From Hormoscilla sp. GUM202 (lineage in GTDB: Bacteria > Cyanobacteriota > Cyanobacteriia > Cyanobacteriales > Desertifilaceae): 64,000 nt of DNA. The stretch is taken from NCBI GenBank assembly GCA_005518205.2, contig RFFC02000018.1, positions 57,598-121,597 on the forward strand. Direction: 5' to 3'. Below the pieces are notes generated by a model. The model had not been told where the DNA came from and searched no databases. It worked only from the letters and a program-made list of their open reading frames with translations. A program made the translations under genes and the position numbers. This document shows, one piece after another, positions 16,600 through 24,653 of this stretch (positions are counted from its first letter, which is position 1; the number at the start of each line of letters is the position of its first letter).

Positions 16600-17804
16600 C
16601 AGCTTGTTCAGTAAATAAGTGTAACGCTTTTGTGATCGACTGGGGCTACACTCAATTCAGACCAGATTCACTCATGAGCCGTTACTCTCTTGATTTTAGA
16701 AGAAAAGTCGTCACTGCTTATGAATTGGGCTTTGGCTCAATTCGGCAACTCGCAGACCAGTTTATGATTAGCCCTGCTACTGTTCATAGTTATATCAAAA
16801 GATCTCGATAAACTCAAGATATAACTCCTAAAAAACCGGGTCCAAATCGTCCTGGAAAGCGAGAACCTCATCGATATTTTATTGTTCAGATGGTAAAAAA
16901 TTACCCGGATTGGACAGTGCGGCAGTATCGGGAACATCTATTAAACGAGCAAGATGTTTATGTCAGTGTAGGGGGGATGTGTGAGTTCCTCAAAAAAGAA
17001 GGCTTAACCCTTAAAAAAAAACTTACCGGTCAGAAAAAGTAGCAACGGAAGACGGTCAACAGCAGCGAGTTGATTACTGGATGAAGGTTCGAGATGTACC
17101 ACATGCAAAATTGATATTTATCGACGAGACAGCTTTCTGGGTTGGGATGAGTCGCGAGATGGCCAGGTCGTGTCCGAGAGCGCCTACCCTGTCGCTCGCC
17201 TGACCTAGATGTCTAAAGCTGCGGCGTCTTCCGCGTGCTCTTGTCCTGAAGGACTCGGCACACTCCAGACACCGCGCGCTACTCGCACTGCGCACCGCAC
17301 ATCGCAGCGACATGGGTGGGCGTCTCTGGACACGAGAGTGAGAAAGGCCAAAAAGCCTTCTGTTTAAGACAGTTTTACAAGGGGCGAAAAATGACTTTAA
17401 TCGGAGCAATGAGTATGAGAGGAGTTGTGGCTAAAAAAGCGATTCAAGGCTCCATGAAAGGTAAAGATTTTAAGGAGTTTATTGAAAAGGAACTGGTGGA
17501 GAAGCTCAATCCCGGGGATGTGGTGGTCATGGATAACCTTAATATCCATAAAATGAAAGGCATCGAAGAACTGATCGCCTCTGCGGGAGCCAGAGTAGAG
17601 TATTTACCACCATACTCACCAGACTTCAATCCTATTGAAATGTTGTGGTCAACGATTAAGTCAATTATCAGACTTTTCCCGACACGAGCAATGGAGGCGT
17701 TAGAACAGTTAATTGAACTGGCTGTGATGCTGATTGGAACAACTGCGTTTAAGAACTGGTTTACAAAATGCTGCTACTGTACTAGCTAACTGGTGAACAA
17801 GCTG
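16600..17804 (+). mobile_element. IS630-family insertion sequence, copy 1 (defective)
   Basis: Ends CAGCTTGTTCAG (16600) and CTGGTGAACAAGCTG (to 17804) are inverted repeats flanked by TA on both sides (16598-16599, 17805-17806), the IS630/Tc1 target. The transposase starts MSRYSLDFRRKVV at 16674 with helix-turn-helix sequence. It has an in-frame TAA at 16809, a run of nine A at about 17023-17031 where the frame changes (possible slippage site), and then FIDETAFWVGMSRE. A foreign stretch of about 190 bp (about 17160-17340) splits it before ESEKGQKAFCLRQFYKG, and the catalytic D/DNLNIHK and YLPPYSPDFNPIE(M) follow. The stop and insert make it inactive by itself. Confidence 0.9.
17160..17340. 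repeat. Palindrome-rich insert inside the IS630 transposase
   Basis: The insert carries CGTCTTCCGCGTGCTCTTGT followed by CCTGAAGGACTCGGC, closely matching 2766-2797, plus further CGCGCG/TGCGC palindromes. Outside it the transposase frame is otherwise family-like. The same insert is present in copy 2 (about 31600-31790), so it entered before the IS duplicated. Confidence 0.7.
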
Positions 17805-17811
17805 TACTATC

Positions 17812-17910
17812 AGCGACTTTAAGAATAACACGGACTTTATCCAGTTAGAAGGAGGCTTGAGTTTTGCTGATTTAGAAATTGCCCCTCAGGGCAGTTCGAC
17901 TTCCATTAAG
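17812..17910 (+). pseudogene. 3' remnant of a calcium-binding/RTX-type protein gene
   Basis: Just outside the IS630 right end the plus strand reads FKNNTDFIQLEGGLSFADLE, then IAPQGSSTSIK. This resembles the C-terminal region of cyanobacterial hemolysin-type calcium-binding proteins. No start or upstream part exists; the IS and the opposing DUF2887 gene bound it. Recognition rests on a short match. Confidence 0.4.
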
Positions 17911-18728
17911 GTCGCGGCTTCTGGGGAAGTGTTGGCAGCTTGCCGAACTTGTTCCACCGTCAGTTCCAATATCTCCGCCAATTGTTCTACAGTCAACCCC
18001 AGGGTCAGCAACCGGGGTACTAATTCCAGCAAGCCCTTTTCAATTGCTTCCTGCTTGCATTGTTTAATGCTTTTCTGTTTAAAAAATTCATCAAAACTTA
18101 AGGGAGGTTTTACATCCGTCTCTGTATAAAGCATTGCTTCTAAATCCTTCTTGACGAATAGCCTCAACTTGCATGACACCACTGTCTCAATGTATTTTAA
18201 CATTTCCCAAGCGAGATCCTCATCGGCGAGTTCCCGGGAAACTCGCCCAATCAAATTCTTAGCACTGGCAAGGACTGTTTCTTCTTTTTCTATGATTAAC
18301 TCCAAAATTTTCAATGCCAAAGATTCTTCGATCGATATTGCTGAAGATGGTGATGAAGCAAAAAATTCATCCAAATATCCGCTGCACTTGCGGACTAGAG
18401 AGAATACCTCATAGGCCAATTTATATTTTGTCTCTATGGTCCGCGTCGGATAGATAATAACTGCCTGCCACCGTTCGATATCCTCCCGATCGCGCAGATA
18501 CCGGAACATCCAATCAAAGAAGCGATGGAACAATCGATCGTCTATGTGAAACTGGACTTCGGCAAAATAAGCCATTAGACCCTGCTCATCTTTGACCAAC
18601 TCTATATTGGGTACAATTATAAACCCAAAAACATGAAAAATGTCATCCTGTAGGTTGGGTTTAGGAACAAAACCCAACTCTATAGCAAGCAGAAATGATT
18701 GGCAAACTAAAAGATATCCAGAAACCAC
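17886..18728 (-). CDS. DUF2887 / Rpn-like PD-(D/E)XK family protein, atypical N-terminus
   Basis: This 280-residue product matches the cyanobacterial DUF2887 group (putative PD-(D/E)XK nucleases once annotated as transposases). YFAEVQFHIDDRLFHRFF carries the E-V-Q nuclease motif, WQAVIIYPTRTIE follows, and the C-terminal half is helical and ends with a LTVEQLAEILELTVEQVRQ segment typical of the group. The usual start (a short helix then ELKQ...FRIDGVF) is not seen. The first 55 residues (MVSGYLLVCQSFLL...) look unlike the family, suggesting a 5' frameshift or rearrangement. It is probably non-functional or short-started. It lies between IS630 and ispH. Confidence 0.65.
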   Translation of the reverse strand: MVSGYLLVCQSFLLAIELGFVPKPNLQDDIFHVFGFIIVPNIELVKDEQGLMAYFAEVQFHIDDRLFHRFFDWMFRYLRDREDIERWQAVIIYPTRTIETKYKLAYEVFSLVRKCSGYLDEFFASSPSSAISIEESLALKILELIIEKEETVLASAKNLIGRVSRELADEDLAWEMLKYIETVVSCKLRLFVKKDLEAMLYTETDVKPPLSFDEFFKQKSIKQCKQEAIEKGLLELVPRLLTLGLTVEQLAEILELTVEQVRQAANTSPEAATLMEVELP

Positions 18729-18899
18729 TTCTGTGAAACCGGGTTTCTAAACTTTCACGATTGAAAATTGCTATACTATGTTCGAGCTGTATTTTGCTTA
18801 TTCATCAGCAGCCCAGAAACCCAAAAAACCCGGTTTCTTAGCGGGTTTCTTAATAATTACCGATCGCCGATCGCGCTGCGCTGGGGGCGCAGCCATTCT
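18729..18899. repeat. GAAACC/GGTTTC hairpins between DUF2887 and ispH
   Basis: CCAGAAACC...GAAACCGGGTTTCT (18718-18748) and CCAGAAACCC...CCCGGTTTC (18811-18837) form hairpins of the AAACCGGGTTT family. A CGCTGCGCTGGGGGCGCAG palindrome (about 18872-18890) matches one near gmk. It may serve as the ispH terminator. Confidence 0.65.
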
Positions 18900-20096
18900 T
18901 CAAGCAGCTTTCAGGGCAAAAATCTTCTCCAACACATCAGCGACAACTTTATCGGGTGTCGAAGCACCAGAAGTTACCCCGACGATAATCTGACCCTCTG
19001 GTAACCAATTTTCTTTCACTTCTAAATCCTCGTGCAAGGGTTTGTGTTCCAGGCGATTTCCAGGTAAAATTCGCTCCACACTGTCAACGTGATAAGACGG
19101 AATATTCCGGGCGATCGCCATTTCTTGCAGATGAGTAGTATTAGAAGAATTGAACCCACCGATAACCACCATCAAATCCAACTGTTCTTCTACCAACAGG
19201 AACATAGCATCTTGGCGTTCTTGAGTCGCATCGCAGATAGTATTAAAGCTTTGGAAATGCAGATTTAAATGTTCCGGACCGTACTTTTTCATCATTATCC
19301 GCTCGAACAGCTTGCCAATTTGCTCCGTTTCGGTCTTCAGCATGGTAGTCTGATTAGCAATGCCAACCTGCTCTAAATCCCGATCGGGGTCAAAGCCAGC
19401 CGAACAGGCGCGATGGAATTTCGCCATGAACTCTTGCTTGTCGCCACCATTAAGAATATAATCGCAGACATATTCTGCTTCTGCCATATTCAGTACGATC
19501 AAGTACTTATCTGCAAAGGAACTGGTAGCAACAGTCTCTTCATGTGTATAATTGCCGTGAATTATAGAAGTGTAAGCCTTTTTCTTGTGCTTCTCGACCG
19601 TATTCCAGACCTTCGTCACCCAGGGACAGGTAGTATCGACAATTTTGCAACCCTTATCATTCAGAAATTGCATTTCCTGGACGCTAGCACCAAAGGCGGG
19701 GAGAATCACCACATCACCCTTGTCAACCACAGAAAAGTTCTTTTTGCCTTCCGACAGAGGGATAAACCCAACTTGCATATCCCGCAGATCCTGGTTAACT
19801 GAAGGATTGTGGATAATCTCATTAGTGATCCAGATCGGTTCCGTGGGGAACTGCTGGCGAGTTTCGTAAACCATCGCCACCGCCCGTTCCACTCCCCAGC
19901 AAAAACCAAATGCCTCCGCCAGGCGGATGGTGACATCGCCGCGAGACAGGGTATAATTATTATTCCGGATTTCCTGAATCAGATTGCTTTGATAAGCGGA
20001 GTTCATCACGCCAGCAACTTCCTCTGCGTGACCAAATCCCTTACGATGATAGTTTTCTGACTGTTTCAGAGCCCGGGTAAATGCTTTAGTATCCAT
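18900..20096 (-). CDS. ispH: 4-hydroxy-3-methylbut-2-enyl diphosphate reductase (IspH)
   Basis: IspH makes IPP and DMAPP from HMBPP, the last step of the MEP isoprenoid pathway, with a 4Fe-4S cluster and ferredoxin-derived electrons. The 398-residue protein has the cyanobacterial/plant-type N-terminal extension. The three cluster cysteines are C66 ([11 protein letters not shown]), C157 ([12 protein letters not shown]) and C288 ([12 protein letters not shown]). The substrate-binding HxxY-type [10 protein letters not shown] and the [13 protein letters not shown] motif are present. The start [14 protein letters not shown] matches the family. The gene is intact and essential, which argues against the surrounding IS-flanked segment being foreign cargo. 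Confidence 0.95.
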   Translation of the reverse strand: MDTKAFTRALKQSENYHRKGFGHAEEVAGVMNSAYQSNLIQEIRNNNYTLSRGDVTIRLAEAFGFCWGVERAVAMVYETRQQFPTEPIWITNEIIHNPSVNQDLRDMQVGFIPLSEGKKNFSVVDKGDVVILPAFGASVQEMQFLNDKGCKIVDTTCPWVTKVWNTVEKHKKKAYTSIIHGNYTHEETVATSSFADKYLIVLNMAEAEYVCDYILNGGDKQEFMAKFHRACSAGFDPDRDLEQVGIANQTTMLKTETEQIGKLFERIMMKKYGPEHLNLHFQSFNTICDATQERQDAMFLLVEEQLDLMVVIGGFNSSNTTHLQEMAIARNIPSYHVDSVERILPGNRLEHKPLHEDLEVKENWLPEGQIIVGVTSGASTPDKVVADVLEKIFALKAA

Positions 20097-20205
20097 TGGC
20101 TATTGGCTAATAGTGCTAATTTTTATTATAGGCGATCTTCAGAGATTGCGCTTGCCCGGTTGAAGCGATGAGGGAGCCGTCACCCCCTCACCGCGCCTAT
20201 TATCT

Positions 20206-20922
20206 TTATGGCAATTCCCCAAACTGCTCTCGATAGCGAGGCAGTTGAGACATTTCTGTCATCTGTTGAGACATTTCCAGACGTTGTTGCTCTGCCTTGG
20301 CCGTCTCTTCTGGCGTGAGATACCGATTTCCCCGATCGTCATACCAGAAAAGCCACTCTTGAGTCAATCCCCAACAAGTTCCCGTGCCGCGACCGATTCC
20401 CAAACCAATCTCCGGCATCCATACTGGTTCTCCCAACTGTAGTCGATAAGTTTTATTTACCAGCTTATACACCTCAAATGGCTGTTCGTTATGTCTGGCG
20501 AAAAACTCGGGATTGTAGATCCCATAGTACAGCACCCCCAACCGGGCATATTTGTTCATTTTTTCATGGTATTCCCCTCCATATTTTTCAGATACCACTT
20601 CCAGCACCAGGGTGGGTACAATGTCCTTCTCTTCCCAAACAAAGTAACTCTTTCTTAATCTATTGCCCTTCACCCGATCGACCCCCAAACTGAGAAAACC
20701 ATCCGGGACGATCGGGACTCGGGGATTAGCCCAAGACCTTCGGAAATAAATTCCCATATCTACTCCAAAAAACCAATCCCAGCGGTTTCCCCAGAGCGAA
20801 CTCAAGCTCCACCCCAATAGGTTGGGGACTAAATTTTGCAGTTCATCATCTACAGGAGTTTCGTCCGATCCTGGTAACTCGTCGCTAGTGGGCCAACGTA
20901 AAGAAGATTCTGATTTTACCAT
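20206..20922 (-). CDS. Uma2 family (DUF820) PD-(D/E)XK protein, tandem copy 1
   Basis: A 238-residue member of the Uma2 putative endonuclease family common in cyanobacteria. The core has VPIVPDGFLSL (catalytic D) and LVLEVVSEKYGG (E and K), then the family's LGVLYYGIYNPEF segment. The C-terminus is a Q/M-rich coil (EMSQQMTEMSQLPRYREQF). It differs from copies 2 and 3 by scattered substitutions (GWSLSS for GLILGS, DDRG for DEQG) and a shorter EMSQ tail. The biological role of Uma2 proteins is unproven. It is the last of three head-to-tail copies. Confidence 0.85.
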   Translation of the reverse strand: MVKSESSLRWPTSDELPGSDETPVDDELQNLVPNLLGWSLSSLWGNRWDWFFGVDMGIYFRRSWANPRVPIVPDGFLSLGVDRVKGNRLRKSYFVWEEKDIVPTLVLEVVSEKYGGEYHEKMNKYARLGVLYYGIYNPEFFARHNEQPFEVYKLVNKTYRLQLGEPVWMPEIGLGIGRGTGTCWGLTQEWLFWYDDRGNRYLTPEETAKAEQQRLEMSQQMTEMSQLPRYREQFGELP

Positions 20923-21039
20923 AATTTCTCTCCCAGATGAGCGGCTGCCTTGTACTCATATATGTTACCTCAAATCCACCCATGTAGGTTATCTTCCGAT
21001 TGTGTCTTGTCCGGTTGAACAGGAGCGGCGAGGAAGCCG

Positions 21040-21846
21040 TCACCTCCTCACCGCAATATCCCTATTACATTGCCCAAACTGCTCTCGATAGCGAGCTAGC
21101 AGTTTTTCCCTTTCTGTCATATTTTGAGACATTTCTGTTATAGTTTGAGACATTTCTCTGACCTGTTGTGACATTTCTGTCACCTGTTGTGACATTTCCA
21201 GACGCTGTTGTTGCTCTGCCTTGGCCGTCTCTTCTGGAGTGAGATACCGATTTCCCTGCTCGTCATACCAAAACAGCCACTCTTGAGTCAATCCCCAACA
21301 AGTTCCCGTGCCGCGACCGATTCCCAAACCAATCTCCGGCATCCATACTGGTTCTCCCAACTGTAGTCGATAAGTTTTATTTACTAACTTATACACCTCA
21401 AATGGTTGTTCCTTATGTCTGGCGAAAAACTCCGGATTGTAAATCACATAGTACAGCACCCCCAACCGGGCATATTTGTTCATTTTTTCATGGTATTCCC
21501 CTCCATATTTTTCCGATACCACTTCCAGGACCAGCGTAGGAATAATATCCTTCTCTTCCCAAACAAAGTAACTCTTTCTTAATCTATTGCCCTTCACCCG
21601 ATCGACCCCCAAGCTGAGAAAACCATCCGGGACGATCGGCACTCGGGGATTGGCCCAAGAGCTTCTGAAATAAATTCCCATATCTACTCCAAAAAACCAA
21701 TCCCAGCGGTTTCCCCAGAGGGAGCCTAATATTAACCCCAATAGGTTGGGGACTAAATTTTGCAGTTCATTATCCACAGGAGTTTCGTCCGAGCCTGGTA
21801 GCTCGTCGCTAGTGGGCCAACGTAAAGAAGATTCTGATTTTACCAT
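21040..21846 (-). CDS. Uma2 family (DUF820) PD-(D/E)XK protein, tandem copy 2
   Basis: A 268-residue protein, identical to copy 3 through residue 209 by inspection. It has the same catalytic D and E-x-K motifs (VPDGF, VLEVVSEK). It differs mainly in the tail, where EMSQ-type heptads are expanded (EMSQQVTEMSQQVREMSQTI...) before the common ARYREQFG ending. The coil length thus varies among the three copies through a tandem 21-bp-like repeat. Upstream DNA (21847-21984) resembles that before copy 1, so promoters were duplicated with the genes. Confidence 0.85.
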   Translation of the reverse strand: MVKSESSLRWPTSDELPGSDETPVDNELQNLVPNLLGLILGSLWGNRWDWFFGVDMGIYFRSSWANPRVPIVPDGFLSLGVDRVKGNRLRKSYFVWEEKDIIPTLVLEVVSEKYGGEYHEKMNKYARLGVLYYVIYNPEFFARHKEQPFEVYKLVNKTYRLQLGEPVWMPEIGLGIGRGTGTCWGLTQEWLFWYDEQGNRYLTPEETAKAEQQQRLEMSQQVTEMSQQVREMSQTITEMSQNMTEREKLLARYREQFGQCNRDIAVRR

Positions 21847-21984
21847 AATTGATCTCGGAGATGAGCGGCTGCCTTGTACTAATATATGTTACCTCAAATC
21901 CACCCATGTAGGTTATCTTCAGATTGCGCCTTGTCCGGTTGAACGGGAGCGGCGAGGAAGCCGTCACCTCCTCACCGCAATTCC

Positions 21985-22665
21985 TTATGACAATTCCCCA
22001 AACTGCTCTCGATAGCGAGCTAGCAGTTGAGACATTTCTGTGACCGTCTCTTCTGGCGTAAGATACCGATTTCCTTGCTCGTCATACCAAAACAGCCACT
22101 CTTGAGTCAATCCCCAACAAGTTCCCGTGCCGCGACCGATTCCCAAACCAATCTCCGGCATCCATACTGGTTCTCCCAACTGTAGTCGATAAGTTTTATT
22201 TACTAACTTATACACCTCAAATGGTTGTTCCTTATGTCTGGCGAAAAACTCCGGATTGTAAATCACATAGTACAGCACCCCCAACCGGGCATATTTGTTC
22301 ATTTTTTCATGGTATTCCCCTCCATATTTTTCCGATACCACTTCCAGGACCAGCGTAGGAATAATATCCTTCTCTTCCCAAACAAAGTAACTCTTTCTTA
22401 ATCTATTGCCCTTCACCCGATCGACCCCCAAGCTGAGAAAACCATCCGGGACGATCGGCACTCGGGGATTGGCCCAAGAGCTTCTGAAATAAATTCCCAT
22501 ATCTACTCCAAAAAACCAATCCCAGCGGTTTCCCCAGAGGGAGCCTAATATTAACCCCAATAGGTTGGGGACTAAATTTTGCAGTTCATTATCCACAGGA
22601 GTTTCGTCCGAGCCTGGTAGCTCGTCGCTAGTGGGCCAACGTAAAGAAGATTCTGATTTTACCAT
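21985..22665 (-). CDS. Uma2 family (DUF820) PD-(D/E)XK protein, tandem copy 3
   Basis: A 226-residue protein sharing the first 209 residues with copy 2 and lacking almost the whole EMSQ coil (tail TVTEMSQLLARYREQFGELS). The two copies are almost identical at DNA level, which points to a recent duplication or gene conversion. Catalytic-motif residues are kept. First of the three genes in transcription order. Confidence 0.85.
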   Translation of the reverse strand: MVKSESSLRWPTSDELPGSDETPVDNELQNLVPNLLGLILGSLWGNRWDWFFGVDMGIYFRSSWANPRVPIVPDGFLSLGVDRVKGNRLRKSYFVWEEKDIIPTLVLEVVSEKYGGEYHEKMNKYARLGVLYYVIYNPEFFARHKEQPFEVYKLVNKTYRLQLGEPVWMPEIGLGIGRGTGTCWGLTQEWLFWYDEQGNRYLTPEETVTEMSQLLARYREQFGELS

Positions 22666-22858
22666 AATTGATCTCCTAGATTATCGTACCCTTCTAAGCC
22701 GCAACTATTCCATTATAGCTTTCTATATTCTGTCTGGCACTCTCAACCGGGAGGATCTGCTTAAATTGAGAAACCCGGTTTTGACAAAAACCGGGTTAGA
22801 GGGTTATTTCCCTTCAAATGGCTCGAGGCAGATGAAGAAGTAACAATTAGTACAATTG
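22666..22858. other. Spacer upstream of the Uma2 array with hairpin
   Basis: GAGAAACCCGGTTTTG (22769 on) pairs with AAAACCGGGTT (to 22797), a further AAACCGGGTTT-family hairpin. It may terminate the amt remnant. The Uma2 promoter must lie in this spacer. Confidence 0.5.
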
Positions 22859-23230
22859 TTACTGGAGCCGAGTACCTGTGAAATCGCCGTGGCTACCTGC
22901 CATTTCGCCACCGCCCCCTAGAGTACCACTTTCCTTGAGGAACCCACTGTAGGCTTCCATGCCATGTTCGGCAATGTCCAAACCCTCAAATTCATGTTCG
23001 CGTCCGACGCGCATACCCACAGTTGCTTCGATCGCCTTCCAGAAGATGAAGCTTGTAATGACTGTAAAGGCTCCGATCGCCACAATGCCAATGATTTGGT
23101 TGACCAGTTGCTGGGGACCGCCGCCATAAAACAAGCCCGACTCTGTATTAAAGAGTCCCACTGCAAGGGTTCCCCAAATACCATTAACCAAGAGACAAAA
23201 CGAATAGGAAGCAAATGTTTTTTTAATCTT
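22859..23230 (-). pseudogene. 3' remnant of an ammonium transporter (amt)
   Basis: The frame reads [20 protein letters not shown] and then [29 protein letters not shown], a transmembrane helix and [23 protein letters not shown]. This is the last helix and cytosolic tail of Amt proteins. Everything before VNGIWGT (about 300 residues) is missing; a TGA lies upstream at 23231-23233 and the methyltransferase gene ends at 23223, so the 5' part was replaced. No promoter or start fits the remnant. Confidence 0.85.
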
Positions 23231-24263
23231 TCACTGCCTCAATCACACTCACATCTGATGCTGTCGGAACTATAAGAGTGAGTTTGAACCCAGCCGCCTT
23301 CAATAACTCTCCATACTCAGCCTCAGTTCGCTCCCGTCCGCCGGCGCACATCACCAACATATTTATATCCATCAATTTACCTGCTGAAGGCTCGTTTCCT
23401 GGGGGAATTACCATCTCGATCGCTAACAGCCGTCCTGCTTCTCCCATAGCTTGATAACAGTTCTTGAGAATCGCGATCGCCTGCTCGTCACCCCAGTTAT
23501 GAATAATATGTTTCAGCAGATAGGCATCTCCCCCCTCTGGTATAGTATTAAAGAAATCGCCTTTTGCTAGTTGCAGGCGATCGCTCACTCCTGCTGTTGA
23601 GAGCAAATCGGATGCTCTGTCGATCACATCAGGTCGATCGAACAACACCCCGGTCATAGTAGAGTAAGCTTGCAGGATAGAAGAGAGCAATCTACCATTA
23701 CCACCACCGACATCAACCAACTTGCCAATGGATGAAAAATCGTAAGCCGTCAATACACCAGCACTTTCAACTCCTGAAAGGTCGGTCATGGCCCGATCGA
23801 CAATTTTCCCTAGGGTCGGGTTTTGCTGCAAGAACTCGTAACTATTCATGCCATATAAGTTCTCAAAAGCATTCTGGCCAGTCTGCATGCTATACATCAA
23901 ATTACCCCAGGCTTGATAAGGTTGTTCCGCCCCTAATATAATTGCATAAGCCTTTAAGGAGTTACTCACATCGCTTTGTAAATAGGTTGCTAGTGGGGTG
24001 AGCTGAAAATACTGGGGCTGAGTTTCAGCAAAAATGCCGACACTTGCTAAAGCTCGTAACAGTCGATAAATTGCATCCTTGTTGCTATTCGTTGCCGTGG
24101 CCAACGCATCGCAGTGTTGTTCTCCCTCTTTGAGCAAATCAGCTATCCCGAGTTTAGCCGCAATATAGATACATTGTGAAACCCAGTAGCCTGTAGCAGG
24201 GTTGTTGAGGGCGGAATTTGGTTCTGGTTGACTGGATCTTTTGATGAACTCATCAGTTGTCAC
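23223..24263 (-). CDS. SAM-dependent O-methyltransferase (hydroxyneurosporene/HIOMT-like)
   Basis: A 346-residue class I methyltransferase of the dimerising plant/bacterial O-methyltransferase type. An N-terminal winged-helix dimerisation domain ([36 protein letters not shown]) is followed by the SAM motif [20 protein letters not shown] and [14 protein letters not shown]; the histidine H in HIIHNWGD is the usual catalytic base. The substrate is unknown; relatives act on carotenoids, phenolics or natural products. It is a single gene that ends within the amt remnant. The reading frame is intact. Confidence 0.85.
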   Translation of the reverse strand: MTTDEFIKRSSQPEPNSALNNPATGYWVSQCIYIAAKLGIADLLKEGEQHCDALATATNSNKDAIYRLLRALASVGIFAETQPQYFQLTPLATYLQSDVSNSLKAYAIILGAEQPYQAWGNLMYSMQTGQNAFENLYGMNSYEFLQQNPTLGKIVDRAMTDLSGVESAGVLTAYDFSSIGKLVDVGGGNGRLLSSILQAYSTMTGVLFDRPDVIDRASDLLSTAGVSDRLQLAKGDFFNTIPEGGDAYLLKHIIHNWGDEQAIAILKNCYQAMGEAGRLLAIEMVIPPGNEPSAGKLMDINMLVMCAGGRERTEAEYGELLKAAGFKLTLIVPTASDVSVIEAVKD

Positions 24264-24653
24264 CTCTAACTTTGCTCATTTTTTCTATCTAAACACCGGT
24301 TCCTTTTTCCTACAAGGGGACCAGGGATTAGGTTGGATTCTATTTCCCTTCTTGAGATTCACCCAATTCTTTCTACTACTTTTGCATGTCTCGCTCGATC
24401 TGTCAAGCACGGAGCGACATTTTTCCTGAAACCATTACTGGGTATGGACTTCAGCCATCGCCGCCCTCCCTACTTATTTCGGCTCCCTACCGCAATACTC
24501 TCTGCCAAAAGATGCTGGCAAAACAGCCAAAAGCATTTTGGCTGTAGCATTACCTAGTTCTTTGGGTTCCAGTTTGTGAAGCCCGCCCCCATAAGGTGGG
24601 CGGTGCCTAAAGGTGGGCGGTGCCCACCCTAGGGCCTCTCAAAGGTGCCCACC
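24264..24653. other. 390-bp spacer with two hairpin types
   Basis: CAGCCAAAA/TTTTGGCTG (24524-24544) is a perfect nine-bp stem with a three-base loop. Three partial GGTGGGC(G)GTGCCCACC palindromes (24594-24655) abut the stop codon of the HAD-HisC gene; the same family occurs at 12011-12030 and 63252-63270. No gene is seen. Confidence 0.6.

Noticed and set aside
17074..17409. A 111-codon arginine/serine-rich protein
   Set aside because: Antisense to the IS630 transposase and its palindromic insert; present in both IS copies.
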